This document shows positions 27,179 through 41,400 of a stretch of 64,000 nt of DNA, one piece after another (positions within the stretch are counted from its first letter, which is position 1; every line of letters starts with the position of its first letter). The stretch is from Patagioenas fasciata (lineage: Eukaryota; Chordata; Aves; Columbiformes; Columbidae). Below the pieces are notes generated by a model. That model did no database searches, had not been told where the DNA came from, and saw only the letters and a program-made list of their open reading frames with translations. Where the stretch lies: contig NC_092522.1 of assembly GCF_037038585.1 (NCBI RefSeq), positions 51,895,661 through 51,959,660 of the forward strand, given 5' to 3'. The translations under genes and the position numbers were made by a program.

Positions 27179-29385
27179 TTGCAATTTGAATTATTATACA
27201 CAATTCAGTAAGAGCCCACAGGAGGAACAGCATGGAAACTTACCACTTTTTGGCTTTTTCTTGAATTAGAGCCAAACTGTGAGGTCTCCAATTAACCCCC
27301 AAGGTAAGAGAACAACACTTTGTTGTTAACAAGAATCATGTTAACAAACAAAATATGTAATTAGGTATTTAAAAGGCCACATCTTCAACTGCAATCAGAA
27401 ATAATTTAAAAGTTTTTGCTTCTTTTGGTATGATAAATTTCCACATATCCTACCAGTAATAGAACATCATGTTTTCCTAAGACATGTAAAAAAAGCAAAC
27501 ACCACACACTCTACATTATCCCATACTCCTTAAAAATGAATGCCAGAAATCAATTGTTCCCAGGAATTCAAGTGGAACTTTATTTCCTTCATACATGGTG
27601 TTGCTCTTAAAAAAAAAAAAGTTCAAACTTTTCATACATAGTATCTTGAGGCACAGGTTCCCCCACACTTAAAGGATTTTTTTTCCCTACACAGGATGTA
27701 TCATACGCTACATCATCGTTGCTATTTGAAGTCTATGGCACATGGATTTTCTTTTTGAGGGGTAAAAAAAAAAATTCTCCTCTGTGTTTAGTTGCTACAG
27801 TATGGCACAAAGAAGTCAACACCATTGCTAAATATTCTGATATTTTTCTGCTGGCTATTTTGGGGTGCACATAAGTTAAAGGCACACTCTTCCCCTCTTC
27901 TCTCAAATTATTTATGTACTGTACAAGCCTAATTTTGCAGCACTTTACCATGCCTGCTGGCCCAGTGCAAAAGGAGATTTAAGTTAGCATCCAACACTAG
28001 TAGCAGCTCTATATGCTTAACCAATGGCTTTAGTCTAGCATGCTACTTCCACTGTGATGACCATTAATGAGAGGCCAACAGCGTTCCAGATAAAAATTAC
28101 AAAGCCTAAAAAAACTTAAGTTATTTATATTCACTTACATGTATATTTTCCAAATGTGTTCACAATGTTCAAAAAGTGCACATTTTTGTCTTGTTTCAGT
28201 ATTACAAATGTCCATGACCTATATCTTATATTATAGCAGCGCCATGTACAACAGTATCATTAAAGAACTGACAATGATTCCATTACTGACCCTGTTTTGC
28301 AAAAGTGTAATTGAAATCACAAGAATTCGCTCTTAGCTAGAACTTAGTGTCCATAATGTCTTCGGTGTGGTATTTTTAAATAGTGGGATTTAATTCTGTA
28401 GAGCAGTCAGAATCTGAAGAACAGAAAGTTAGTGGCTTCACTTTTTGGCGCTCATTTTTATGTAACAAGGATTTTCCAGAATGAAAATGATTTTACAGCA
28501 CATGAAGAGCCCTCGATAATAAAAGCTCCACAAACCATTACCACACTGTTAAATTATCAAAACCCAATAAGATTTAGTTAATTATTTGTGGATTGTTACA
28601 AAATTACTTTTCGTGATTTAGCAACAGATAACGTTGATGAAACTATCACATACAAAAAACAGCTTAAGTCTTCACATCAGTCTGACAAACATATTTAAAC
28701 AAGAATATTTGGACTTGAGACTAGTGCTAAATTTAGCTCCTAAATTTAGCTGTATTTGAGAGCTTAGATACTCTCAACTTGATAGGCCTTTTTTTTTTTT
28801 TAAAAAAAAAGTCCAACTTTCAGAAGAGTCTGAAAACAGCAGTTTCAAGTAAGTCTGGAACAATTAGGTATTGTGGCTAGAGTGACTATAAATATGTACT
28901 ACATGCTTGACAAAATTGTCTGAAGAGAAGTGCGAGGTGAACCATTACCTCTAAAAGTTCTTGCTTTGGTTATCTTTAAAAAAAAAAAAAAAAAATCAGA
29001 CTGTTACAGTAACAGTGCAAGTTCAATACAGAGCCACAAGCCTCTCTGTAGATGCTCTCTATTAATTGTTTGTTGGTTTTTTTTTTTTTTTTTTAATTAT
29101 GCCCACTGCCAGCAATGGACATTTTGCTTGGAAAATCTACTTCCTGCTGTAAAAGGTTTAGCTGGACCAAATTAGGAAAATAATTCCAATATTAGACTCA
29201 AACGGGAACACACTGTTTCTTTTAGTTCTTGTTAAGGATATTTAAAAGCCTTCTCCACCCACAGTCTTTTTGAAACACAAGGCACAAATAGGGAGTGGAC
29301 ATTTCAGCAAGAAGTGATTGTCTGAAATTAAGAGTCCACAGCAGTCTTCTAGTCCAGCACAATGAAACATTTTTGCCGTCCAACT
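27173..29385 (-). other. CEP43: Probable CEP43 3' UTR (end uncertain)
   Basis: After the stop at 29386 the minus strand runs about 2.2 kb through AT-rich unique sequence, with short poly(A)/poly(T) tracts at about 28979-28996, 29078-29094 and 28788-28810. No interspersed repeat is visible in it. The lower limit is set here at an AATAAA that is followed on the minus strand by GT-rich sequence. Nearer (27579-27584) and further (26642-26647, 26099-26104) AATAAA motifs also exist, so the end is a guess. Confidence 0.45.
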
Positions 29386-29460
29386 CTATGCCACGTCTTC
29401 TAGATAGTCTGCAACATCACTTAACTGAGAAATGGTAAGGTCTTGCGTGATGCCTTCAAG
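29386..29460 (-). CDS. CEP43: CEP43 last coding exon 12 (residues 347-370 and stop)
   Basis: A 75-nt coding part reading [20 protein letters not shown] and EDVA followed by TAG, matching the human C-terminus. The acceptor is TTTTCTAG. The exon continues into the 3' UTR at lower coordinates. Confidence 0.95.
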   Translation of the reverse strand, partial: LEGITQDLTISQLSDVADYLEDVA

Positions 29461-32400
29461 CTAGAAAATAAATGAAATAAACTCAGAAGTCATAGAAAGA
29501 GTAAGTATTATTTCTTCTACAGTCCTTCATATAGCATTGCATCCTTTTGGCCTCAAGTTCTTTCAGTGAAATTTCAACTCCTTTAAGAGGTGCTCAGACA
29601 GATCTTGAGATAGAGGGATAAGACATCTCTATGCTGGATACTAAACCTGTCTTAAAAACAGTTTAAATGCTTAAACACAGACAGTGAATTGTGCTACCAA
29701 ACAATCGTGGGATTTTTGTTTTGTTTCTTTAATCAGCATAGTATCTATCTTGGTAGGAATACCAGGTGTAAAATGCCATGATAATGGCACACTCCTTCAT
29801 GGAAGGAAAAAACAAAGTCAAGACAAGACCAAATGAATGTAAAGAAGAACAATTTCAAGAGAAACATACCTTATCACTGGCATTTGACTCTTCCGTTTCC
29901 ACAGAAATTTCATCTATTTCTTCACCAATACTGATATCACTTTTTTCTGAGCGATGACTAGTACTAAAAAGAAAACCATAAACGTAGAAAATATAGAAAA
30001 GACTTTCTTTCCAAACATCCATGTATTACATTCACCTTCCCTTTATATCTCACATTTGATTTGGATTTCACTTCCTAGCAAGTTAAACATGAAGTCACTT
30101 AAAACCCTGTAACAACTAAAGGCTTTCTACTTAGATGAAGCCATAATAAATACTTGATAAATACTCAGACCTCAATCCTGTAGTTTACAACACTAATACC
30201 TTCACATCCTAAGGATGAGGCTGTTAAATATTTATTACTGACTATTCATGATTTATTTCTATTTGAATACTTCAGTATACACCATATTCATTGTCTAATA
30301 GTATTAAAGTGTTAAAACATTGCTAAGTTCATGGTTCAAGAAAAAACGCTTCCACAGAAAAACTAACCTATCATCTAAAAGTTAGCACCAGGTTTTTAAG
30401 GAACTCATTAACCCTACATAAAAAGGATTTTTTTTTAAAGTTTGTAATTATATATAATAAAACATCAAACTGAAGTTTAAAGGAATTCAGAGATACTGAC
30501 AGATTCCAGCAAGTGACTAGCTGAAATGTTGTGAAATAATTCAAATACGCCAGGGGATATGCTAATAATGTATTAAATACTATGCTACTGCAATATCATC
30601 CTTCTCTTACCTGTTGAAGTCATCAGCATACTCATCGTCATCTCCATTTCCTAAATAATTTTTAAAAGGTATTAATCAAAGAAGTTCTCTCTTCAGGAAA
30701 TGCAAAAAATAATCTAGTCCTTCACCAAAATACATGGTTTGAGAACCAGCAAAAGTGGTAGTAGGTTACATCACAAATCTCAAACTCTCTAACCATCTCA
30801 ATAAACTCTCAATAAACTGTTTTGAAACTGAACATACATTTTCAGGATGATGACTACATTACTGAAGACAATTTATATACCTGGTAGCTCTATTTTGAGA
30901 GAGAGTTGATAATTCTTGTATCATATTATTTTCGTATTATTCTTAAAGCTTACAAGACAACTTCCAAAGGTGAAGAAGGCAAGTAAATATGCCACAGAAA
31001 AACAGTAAGACTTGTCTTTTTCTGCAAATATAAACTTCCTCTTTTCTTAGAAATGTAGACCACAAAATTTACACTTGACATTAGCAAAAATACACACAGA
31101 ATGAATGTAATTTTTGCTCATGTGTAATATACTAATCCACATACAAGACATCAGTTCTCTTTTCTGTATTCCCTTAGATCAGATCTTGCTCTTAACTCCA
31201 GTAAGATTCACAATGGTGTTAAAGAGAGTGACAGAAGTAAAAGCTGAAGATTTTACTTTAATACATGTATTTCAGTTTCTCAGATTCCTCTGAGAAGCTG
31301 AGCCAGAATTCAGAGTTAAAAACATCAGATCTTACTCATTTTTAACAGTTACTTGCCTAATTCTAGTGAACCGAGTTTTGCATTCGCCAACCGCAGGTCT
31401 TTCAAAACAGAGTTTCTATTCAAACCTGTGACAACACAAAAGCATTATATCAGAAATTTGACTTATGACTAATAAGATCCTACTTAAACATACCCATCAA
31501 CAATTTATAATGAGTGTTCTTTTCAAAGAACAGTTTGGGTTGGAATGGACCTTCAAAGGTCATCTAATCCAGCCCCTGCAGTGAGCAGGGACATCTTCCA
31601 CTAGATCAGCCCCTTCCAGCCTGGCCTTGAATGTCTGCAGGGATGGTACATCTTCCACCCCTCTGGGCAACTTGTTCAAGTGTTTAACCACCCTCATTGT
31701 AAAAAAAACCCTTCCTATATCTAGTCTAGATCTCCCTTCTTTTAGTTTAAAATTACTATCCGTTGGTCCTATCACAACAGGGCCTTCTAAAATGTTTGTC
31801 CCCATCTTTCTTATAAGCCCCCTTTTAAGCATTGAAAAGTCACAATAAGGTCTCCCCGGAGCCTTCTCTTTTCCAGGTTGAACCACCTGTTTCAGTCTCT
31901 GCTCACAGGAAAGGTGTTCCAATCATTTTTGTGGCCTCCTCTGGACCCTCTCCAACAGGTCCATGTCTTTCCTGTACTGAGGGCTTCAGAGCTGGACACA
32001 GTACTCCAGATGTGGTCTCACCAGAGCAGAGTAGAGGGGTAGAATCACCTCCCTCAACCTGATGGACAAAGTTTCTTTTGATACAGACCAGAAAACAGTT
32101 GGCTTTCTTTGCTGTGAGTGCACATTGCTGGGTCACGTCCAGCTTTTGATCCACGAGTAGCCCCAAGTCCTTCTCTGCAAGGCTGCTCTCAGTCCCTCCA
32201 TCCCCAAGCTGGTACTGATGATGCTGGGGGTTGCCCCAACCTAAGCACAATAACCTTATATAATTTTATAGTATTGTATGGTAATATTATATCCAATTTT
32301 CATCTCTGAACTCTGTTAATGCTTAAAAACTTTAGCAGCAAACAGGCACAATCTCCCAGTATTCAGGATCAGATTTTACAACAGGAAAGCAAATATCTCT

Positions 32401-35400
32401 ACAGAATTTATGCAAATAATGTAAGATGAGTTAATTTAGGTTAAAAACTAAGCAGTAAAATTTTATACTGCTATAAACTGCTTTACACACACACAAAAAA
32501 ACAAGTGCAGTGAAGTATTTAATGCTCTAAACCATAAGATGCCCCAATAGTAGCACAATATATCAAAACCAGTATGCAATCAGTGAAAAACACATTACTA
32601 TGAAGCACATCACAACCAGGAGAGGGCCACACAGTCTACTTAATCACATTTGCATTTGAACATGTACCTCGTTAATTACCTTACAGAAAATATCTCCTAC
32701 ATTCATCAAAACACAAACACATGTGAAAACTTACTATCTGTCTCCTTTAGTGAAGGTGCGCCTGTCAGGGAGCTTAACCCACTTTTTAGAGGCGGTGCAT
32801 CAGAAAGGGATGCTAGACCTCCTGCTTTATTAGCTTCAGTTTTCCTGAAACAAACCAAATAAGTAAGTACTCCACAGAGCTGTAAAATGTGCACAGTGAC
32901 TTTCTTTTCTGTTATTTATTAAATTGTCATAAAACTAAGCCAGCAATATTTACAGCAAAAAGAGCAAGGGAAAAGGACTATTCATTCTGCGATCTTAAAA
33001 ACAGGAGGCAGTTTACTGGCACAAGCATCAAGCAAGACATTCGGTAAGAAAGTCACTTTCTCACCTATGCAAAGACTTCTGCCTGCCTTCTTTCACAGAC
33101 AGAGCTCCTGCACGTTCAGCAGCATCACTATTTTTATCAAGGAGCCTTTCATTATCCCCACATGTAAATGCAGCCAAAAGAAGAAAGATTCAGATATAAA
33201 TCAGTATTCAAATTGCTTGTTTTAAAACTAAAAGAGAAACTATTCATACTAAGAGCAGCCAGTTCACTGAATGAAAACAACCCAGTCATTGCAAGACAGA
33301 CCTCATCATTACAGGTAAAGTTTACTTGCCTAATATCTACTCCATTCATATATTTTAAGTGTTGAGTTCAAATGCTACCTGCAAGTAAATGGTGAAGAAA
33401 CGCTATTAAAAAGATCGAGATTTTCACATTTAGCATTACCAGAACTGTTTGTTACTATGATTCTATTGCTATCAGCAATGGACAACATTTGAATCATTCA
33501 TTATATTTATAGCATCATGCGTATCATATATTAAAACACCTCAGAATTTTGAGCAATGGGTCAGAGATCTAGGGGCACTGAAAGTCTGCATCATCTCTTA
33601 CTCTGTCCTTAGTAACTGCTTTCTCCTTTTTTTTCTAATGCACCCTTCTTACAGGAGTAGGCAAAGCTCCTATAAGGAATTTACCTTTTTGCAAACCAAG
33701 TAACCCTGGTGCCTCTCCTTACTCATCACCTGGGAGTCAGCACATCAGCACAACATACCACAAAGGGATTTCAGCTGAACAATACGTTCTTTTTATTCCT
33801 CTAGAGAAGCTGCCAGGAGGGTAGAAGCAAAAGACTCAGACAGCTCAGTTAAAATTAGTTGCTAGCTCATTCATTAGTAACATACTCAACAAATCCTATT
33901 ATGGAAAATTACTATATCTACATCACAATAACATTATGAGGTACAAATTGGTGGACTGTGGACTGTGACTCTACTACAGACACATAATTTGAAAACAACT
34001 TTTTCTGTAGGGAGTTTCCCTACTAGAAAAAAAAAAAAAATCCTTATTTTACTGAATAATTAAGTCTTTTTCTTGGATGGTCTTTTTAAAGAAATCAAAT
34101 TTACCCAATTTCAAAGTGAACTTCCCTTCTTGTCATATGAAAAATGCTTAAACAATAATTAATAAATATTATTCAGAAGTTTTTCCAGCCTTTTCTAGTT
34201 TTCCCAGCTTACTATTTAAACCTGTTTTGTGGCAACACAACCACCTGCTACCATGGTTAGACTTTGGTTAAAGGCTAAATAAATGAGCCCTTGAGTAAGG
34301 AGGAGTAAATGGCACTCAGATGCAGTTTCAATCTTGATATTTCCAATTTAAAAAAATTAAAAAAATACCATAGTAGATTTATTTGTAACACAGTATTTTT
34401 CGGAGAAAAATCACTGCTCTTTGAGGAAAAAGATTCTGCTCCAACTAAATACATCCAGGAAAAGCTGTTTTATAAATAATCTTTCTCAAATAGTTAATCT
34501 ACTACAAATAGACCTAGTTTACCTGGCATTATTGCCTTATGCTGAACCAGAATGATCCCATTCCAAGAGTAAGCATTTACTGTAGTAATAATACAAAAAG
34601 AGTTGATACTGCTCTGCCCACTAGTGACATAGTTGGGGGAGAAAGCCAACGTGAGGGAAGCTACTGTCAAACTGACTTGCAAATGCTTCTGTAACCTCTT
34701 CTGGCAATCTCCATTAAGCTAAAGAAATTCTCCATTTATTGGAGCACAGCGAAAGAACACCATGAAATGATCTTGCAGCATTTCTCAGTAGAGATACTTA
34801 AGCTAAGCTTTGACATAACTTGACATGATAACACAAAGATAGGTTTTACAGTTTTGTAACAAAGCTGTTGTATAGTTTAGTCACTAGTTCTTGTTTCAAA
34901 TTGTATTTTTCAGTCACACTCCACAGATGAACAATAAAAAATGCCCTTTAGAAGCATCTGAAAAATTGGCATATACAGAAATAACATTTGACTGAAAACA
35001 CAGAACTTCACACAAAAGATGCGGCAATGTGATGAGTAAACTCCCCACTGTGAGAAAACTTTTTGTACTCTCATGTCCTGGTTTCAGCTGGGATAGAGTT
35101 AATTTTCTTCCTAGTAGCTGGTATAGTGCTCTGTTTTACATTTTAGGATGAGAATAATGTTGATAACAAATGGATGCTTTTGTGGTTGCTAGGTAGCAAA
35201 GGACTTTTCAGCTTCTCATGCTGTGTCAGGTGCACAAGAAGCCGGGAGCAGGCACAGCCAGGACAGCAGACCCCAACTGACCAAAGGGATATTCCTCACC
35301 ATTTGACCTCATGTTCAGCATATAAAGCTGAGGAAAGAAGAAGGGGGGGACATTTGGAGTGATCGTGTTTGTCTTCCAAGTAATAGTTATGTGTGAAGGA

Positions 35401-38400
35401 GTTGTGCTTTCCAGAAGATGGTTGAACACCTGCCTGCCCATAGGAAGTAGTAAATGAATCCCTTTGTTTTGCTTTGCTGCATGTGCGGCTTTTGTTTTAC
35501 ATATTAATTGATCTTTATCTCAACCCACAAGTTTTTTCACTTGTACTCTTCTGATTCTCTACCTCATCCCATCAGGGGAAGCAAGCGAGCAGCTGTGTGG
35601 TGCTTAGTTGCCAGCTGGGGCTAAATCACAACATCACAGTTTATGGAGACAGTTTACACATTCACCAGATTTTTTTATATTCCTTACAGGTATCTGAAGC
35701 ACTATCCCCATCATTGTCCACTTCCTTTTGTGCTGATCACCACTGCAGCTCTACTGCAAGAACACTGATGTCTGTGCCTCATACATGTTCATTCCAGCTG
35801 GGGACCTTACATAGTCTGATGCACCTTAAAGTGATACAGGTTTTTCCACTCATGGTACATCTAAGAGATGCCAGAGGACACTGTGCATTTCAGAGACCAG
35901 AATCATAGAAATGCACATTTCAGAAATAAAATGTTACGGATCTCAGCACTCACATTTAGAAGTGCCAATAAACAAACATCAGCTAGCTCTCAAAGGCCTG
36001 CAAGCATACTGAGGACAAAATAAACCCGTATTAAGTAGAACATTTGCATTACTTACCAGCCATACGTTCTTTCTGGTTTGGGTATAGGATCATCAAAAAA
36101 AGAATCTCCCTCTACATCATCTTCATCCACACCTGGATCACTTTTTTCTTTGGTATTTATGTCTTTGTTTTCTAGTTGAGGATCTAGTTTTGTTTCATTA
36201 GGCAGAAAATGAATGCTGCTTTTGCTTGCTTCTCCTGATGAGACACTTTTATCACTTTGAGTGGTTTCAGAAGCCTTGAAAGATAAAGAAAAAACCCTCA
36301 CTGAAAGAAACAACTAATTTATCTCGAAGAAAATCCATATGAACCGGGTTTATGTCTTGCAATACTGCAAGGTGGTAATACAAACACACAACATACAATA
36401 TACACCTACCAACACTTATAAAAAATTTGCTCAAATTAATAGTACTTCTCAGGAATGTACTAGTATCATCAGCAATCACACTAGAGAAAAATGTCATTTT
36501 ATTACTTTAGAAAGTAAGTGTGCTTTATTGTTGCTGCCTTTAAAAAAAATTTCTTCTATCCTCTGCATTGCTTTACTATCTGGATTCACCTCTATTATAA
36601 AAGCAACCAATTTTTAAAAATATTGGTCATCAAATAAAGAAGTCTACAAACAGACTGATTCTTATTTCCTAGGTTTGACTATAGGGGAGCTGGTTTGTTT
36701 TACAGCCTGAAAGATACATGATGCTTTATTGGTAGTATCTTGCAACTGGTCTATGAAAAAAATGTTAGTTATAGCCACAATAAATCAATTTAAATCCATG
36801 CATATTTCTCTAACTTCCATAATAAATTGTAATCTCTGCAGTACAATATTAGGTTTTAAAGTAGCAAGCATAAGACGACTGCACTTAGCGACACTTTGTC
36901 CCTCCAATATTTCAATTTCCTACCCTGGAGAAACAGAACTGTTGTTGAAAAGCAAGCACTTAGTTGTACTCTTACTGGATTAAAAGAGAAATTACAGCTA
37001 CTTTTCTGTTCCAGAGCCTGAGAGAGTGAGTTGCTGCTATCTCTCATTTGAGAAATTAGAGGCACAACAGCTCGCCTTTGCTTGAATTCACATATTGTAA
37101 AGTTTTCCTGAAGTGAAATAACTACTTTCAAATTGTAGTGATATATTAACCATGACTAAGGATTCACAAAGCAAGATGCCTACCTTGGGTTTCAGACTAA
37201 CGGTGTTAATAAATCAGCCTGTGGTTTCACACTCACACTTAAATAAGTTTAATTCTTTGCAGCTGCCAAGAGCTGTGGTCTTGGTCTCTCCTAGCATGCC
37301 CCCTTCTACATTACATCTGTTGGTTGCCAAGTCACAGTCAAAGTCAGTTCAGCTCACAGGTTTGCTCAAAAACCACCAGAGAATCTCAAGTTTCAATCAG
37401 GAAGTCTAGACTGTTCAGGTAACTTCCACCTTTCTCCAGCTGGGACTGGCTGTAATTTCCTCCCTCTGCATTATTTTTACTCCATGTTGCATGGGCAGAA
37501 TGTTGTCCCATCCTGCCTTTTCCAAGGAGAGAGGGGACCAGGAAAAAGAAAAATGAAACACAACAAAACACTAAGTATTATAGTCGCATTGAGATTTCCA
37601 GTACTTACTCTTAGAGGCCTATGGAAGTCCAAACACCAGCTGATGCTGTTTCTATGAGGAAAATATCCATACAGAAACAATTTTCCCCTGTTTCTGAGAA
37701 AACTATACTTTTATGGAGGATTCAGCAACACATTATGAAAAGCAGTTCCAGAACATAAAATCACAGAATGTTCTGAGTTGGAAGGGACCCACAAGGATCA
37801 TTGAGTCCAACTCCTGCCCCTGCATATGACAACCCACAGCTCACACCATGTGCCTGAGGGCATTGCCCAGTCTCTTCTTGAACACTGTCATGCTTGGGGC
37901 CATGATCTCCTCCCTGGGGAGCCTGTTCCAGTGCTCCACCACCCTCTGGGTGAAGAGCCTTTTCCTAATGTCCAACCTGAACCTCCCCTGGCACATCTTC
38001 CTGCCATTCCCTCAGGTTCTGTTATCGGTCACTAAAGAGAAGAGTTTGGTGCCTGCCCCTCCTCCTCCCCTTGTGAGGAAGCTGCAGCCACCATGAGGTC
38101 TCCTCTTCATGTTCACCTGTCTCTCACTGCAATAGAATTACCATTTGCTTGCCATTGAAGATGGGTATAAAGAATGCAAAAAGCCTGATTGTAAATTCCA
38201 AGTTATTGGAAATTATATTCTACTTGCAATCTTATAACATTAGAATAAGGACTTAAATAAAAGTGTTATCAACGCCTCAGCTGCTGCTGCATGTCCTAGG
38301 TATTCGACTCTTAACAGTTGTGTTCTGACAATGCACAAAACTCTCCTTAAAAATAAAACAAACAAAACCAAACAAACAAAAAACAAGCAAGCAGAAAACA

Positions 38401-41400
38401 TGGTTCAGCAAATGATCTTTTACCATACTTCCAATACTTCTTACTCAGAATTAAACACTCCTGTCTGGCAGTTTCTCTGAAACTTAGACCTTAAATCACT
38501 TTCTTATATCCATATACTTATTGGGGATTAAGTCTATACACATAAAAAAATGCCACTATTAACTGCACCAGTCAAAATCACTATCATTAAGCTAAAGTCA
38601 GTCAATAAGAGAAGCTTTGCATCTATGGACTAGTATATCTAAAAACAGTTGACAGCAGCCTGAAAAATAATTCTGAACGTCTCAACACAGAGAATAATAC
38701 AATGACTGCAACACAGTATCACTTCTGCAAAACAGCACTAATGTTTGGAAATCATTCTGACATCGTTTATTTTTATTTTCTGCCCAGCTTGGACAGCACT
38801 ATTTGAGCTGGATACAGGAGTTTCTGTTTTGTACAGGCCCAAACAACTGTTATAAAAGGACTAAGACTGTTATTTATCCTTGTTATAACCTTAAACAACA
38901 GAAGTTGTCACTGTCACTACTTTACTATACGGCCTCTATAGCTGAGTTTCCAGGCAAGACTTAACACTCATTCTTATCAATCTAGTTTCCTAATGAGACA
39001 AGTCTTAAGATATTATACTTCTCCGTGCTTATGTCTCTGCCTTCCCCTAACTAAGGTACTTTGGACTTGCTGGCCAAGTTCAACCACTACAAAAAGGGTA
39101 TAAGTTTAAAAAAAACAAACAAAACACAAAAAAACCCACACTTGCATAACTGGATTGCAAAAAGCTCTGTCCAGAACAGACTTAAAGGAATAAGATTCAT
39201 AACAGAGGTTAGACCAGCATTGAGGCATGTGCATGCATATCCAGAAAAAAAAAAAGTATGAAAGCTGGTTCAATTTAAAAGCTACTTCTTCCTCTAGACA
39301 AGCATTCTTTACCTGAGGAAAAGCCATGTAACAAACATTTAGTTCTTCTCTTTCTGACCTACTTATTTAAAACAAACTACCTTAAAACTCAAGATGAAAG
39401 GTAGTATATGCAAGGAAGAATGGAATATTTATGACTTCTAATTCATTATCAATAGTTGTTCTTAGCTAATCTAGAACAACTCTATGAAAAAAGCAGGGGC
39501 TCAGGTATGAAGCCACAGTATTAGTAACAGTGATATTTAATCAGTATTCTGATCTTTTTAGTGTATTTGTTTTGTTTTAAAATCTGGTACCAAGCAAGAA
39601 CTATCCTCTCCTAAAGCAGGTCTGAAATTATTAGAATTTCTATTCAAAGATCAGTTACAGAAATATTAGCTTTTAAGATACCATCAACAAGCACAGCAAT
39701 TAATAAATTAACTTAATTTTGAAATGAAGCTTACTTTCCAAATGGTATAGTTTTCTGGTTTTGCAATGCCAAAAAACTGAAGAATGAGAAGAAAATGAAG
39801 CAGATCCAAGCTGAGATGTCATTTTATTTTCTTTTATCCTTACCACTTCTTCTCCCAAATGAATAAATTAACAACAAAACCCATGCAATGTTATATTTCT
39901 CAACTTTCATTAGTGAGTTGGAAAGCTTTTAAGTTATTTCCAATAATCCTGAAAAAAGCTGTTTTAACTTTGTGATCAGATTATATCAATAATTTGAATG
40001 AACTTTAGTATTTGAATCAAAGTTGGTTTGCTTTGGTGCTTCTGTTTTTTTTGTTTTTTTGTTGGGTTTTTTTTTTTTGTTTGTTTGTTTTTTTTTTTTT
40101 CTTGTTTCAAGGAGTATTTTTTTTAGGGGGAATAGGTTTTTGTTGATTTTTGTGTGTTGTGGTGGTTTTTATTGTTTGTTTGGGGCTTTTGTTGCTTTTT
40201 TGTTTGTTTTGTTTGTTTGTTTTTAACGGGTGCAGCGAGTATCTGGTTTCTTGTGGAAAAGAGGCTTAAGTGATCATGCCCCTTTCTGTGCCCTACACTT
40301 CCCTATAATTCTCAACCTGTTGATCAGATTGAGATCCTCTGGTCAAATGTAAAGGAGTTTAAGAGGCCTGGAAGATGTTACTTAATACAGACTTCGTGCC
40401 AACAGGAAGCAACAGTGAAAAGAAAGCCATGGGCCCCAACAAATGGACAGTTGTATCCTAACAACTTCTCAGTGCAAGCAGTAATCAGCCAGATGCCTGA
40501 TAAACAGTCAGGTTATAATAGCTCCAACCTGTCTGTATCTCACAGAGACTGTGTGCGCATTGTCACCTACCCAGTCATAAATGTACTTTGCAGACCATTT
40601 AAATCAATGCAATCGTATCCACAGTTTCATCATTATATATAAAAAAATCCTACCTTATTTGGTATAGGGTGTGTACTTGATCTTCCATCAGATGATTTTG
40701 ATGTGGGACACAGGCTGTCACTTAAAGCTGGAGCCACCTAAGAAGTTTCACATAAACACTTATTAAAAATACATTGACTTGTGTCATAATACCATCCAAC
40801 AACAAGGCTACCATCCTCACTCACATAGTAGGCAAACTGTGACACCATAAGACTATTTTAGGAAGTCTATGACAACTACTTCTGAATTTAAGCTTTCATT
40901 GGGGTATCAAATGCATGTTGGGTGCAGAGAATTTTCTTTCAAGCCACAATCATGACAGAGACTAATCAAACGCTACTGGCCAGATTTCATTCATATAATT
41001 AACAACTTTATTATATATTCCATTAAAATGTTACTGTTGTGACCTTCAGGTAATTCAATACTTTCATATATTTAGTTTAAAATGCATATGCTTTCAGAAA
41101 AGCTTTCAAGCTTCTAACACAACCAATTCTAGGCTTTTCAGGTAATATTAAACTTAGAATCACACCAAAGAAAAGAGGTACAGCCAAAAGCGTTATCAAA
41201 CAGCACTAGAAATCAGAAAATAAGAAACAGTGTTTTGTTGTTTTGTGTTCACTCTGTGTTACTATGTTGTAGCAGAATATTATTAAAGAGTACTACGGTA
41301 ACATTAGAAGTAATAGAATAGTCACAATCTTTATCTTTCAGCATTGTTTTTCGATAAGTTATGTTGAATGCATTTCCTATTACACTAACTATAGTAAAGA

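Larger units (their letters stand above)
36275..40653 (-). other. CEP43: CEP43 intron 6
   Basis: A 4.4-kb intron. It holds a CR1 fragment (37757-38128), an A/C-rich simple stretch (about 38347-38395) and a T/G-rich tract (40035-40225). The human alternative exon would be expected here, and I searched by eye for its Lys/Gly-rich coding sequence with splice sites and found none. Confidence 0.75.
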
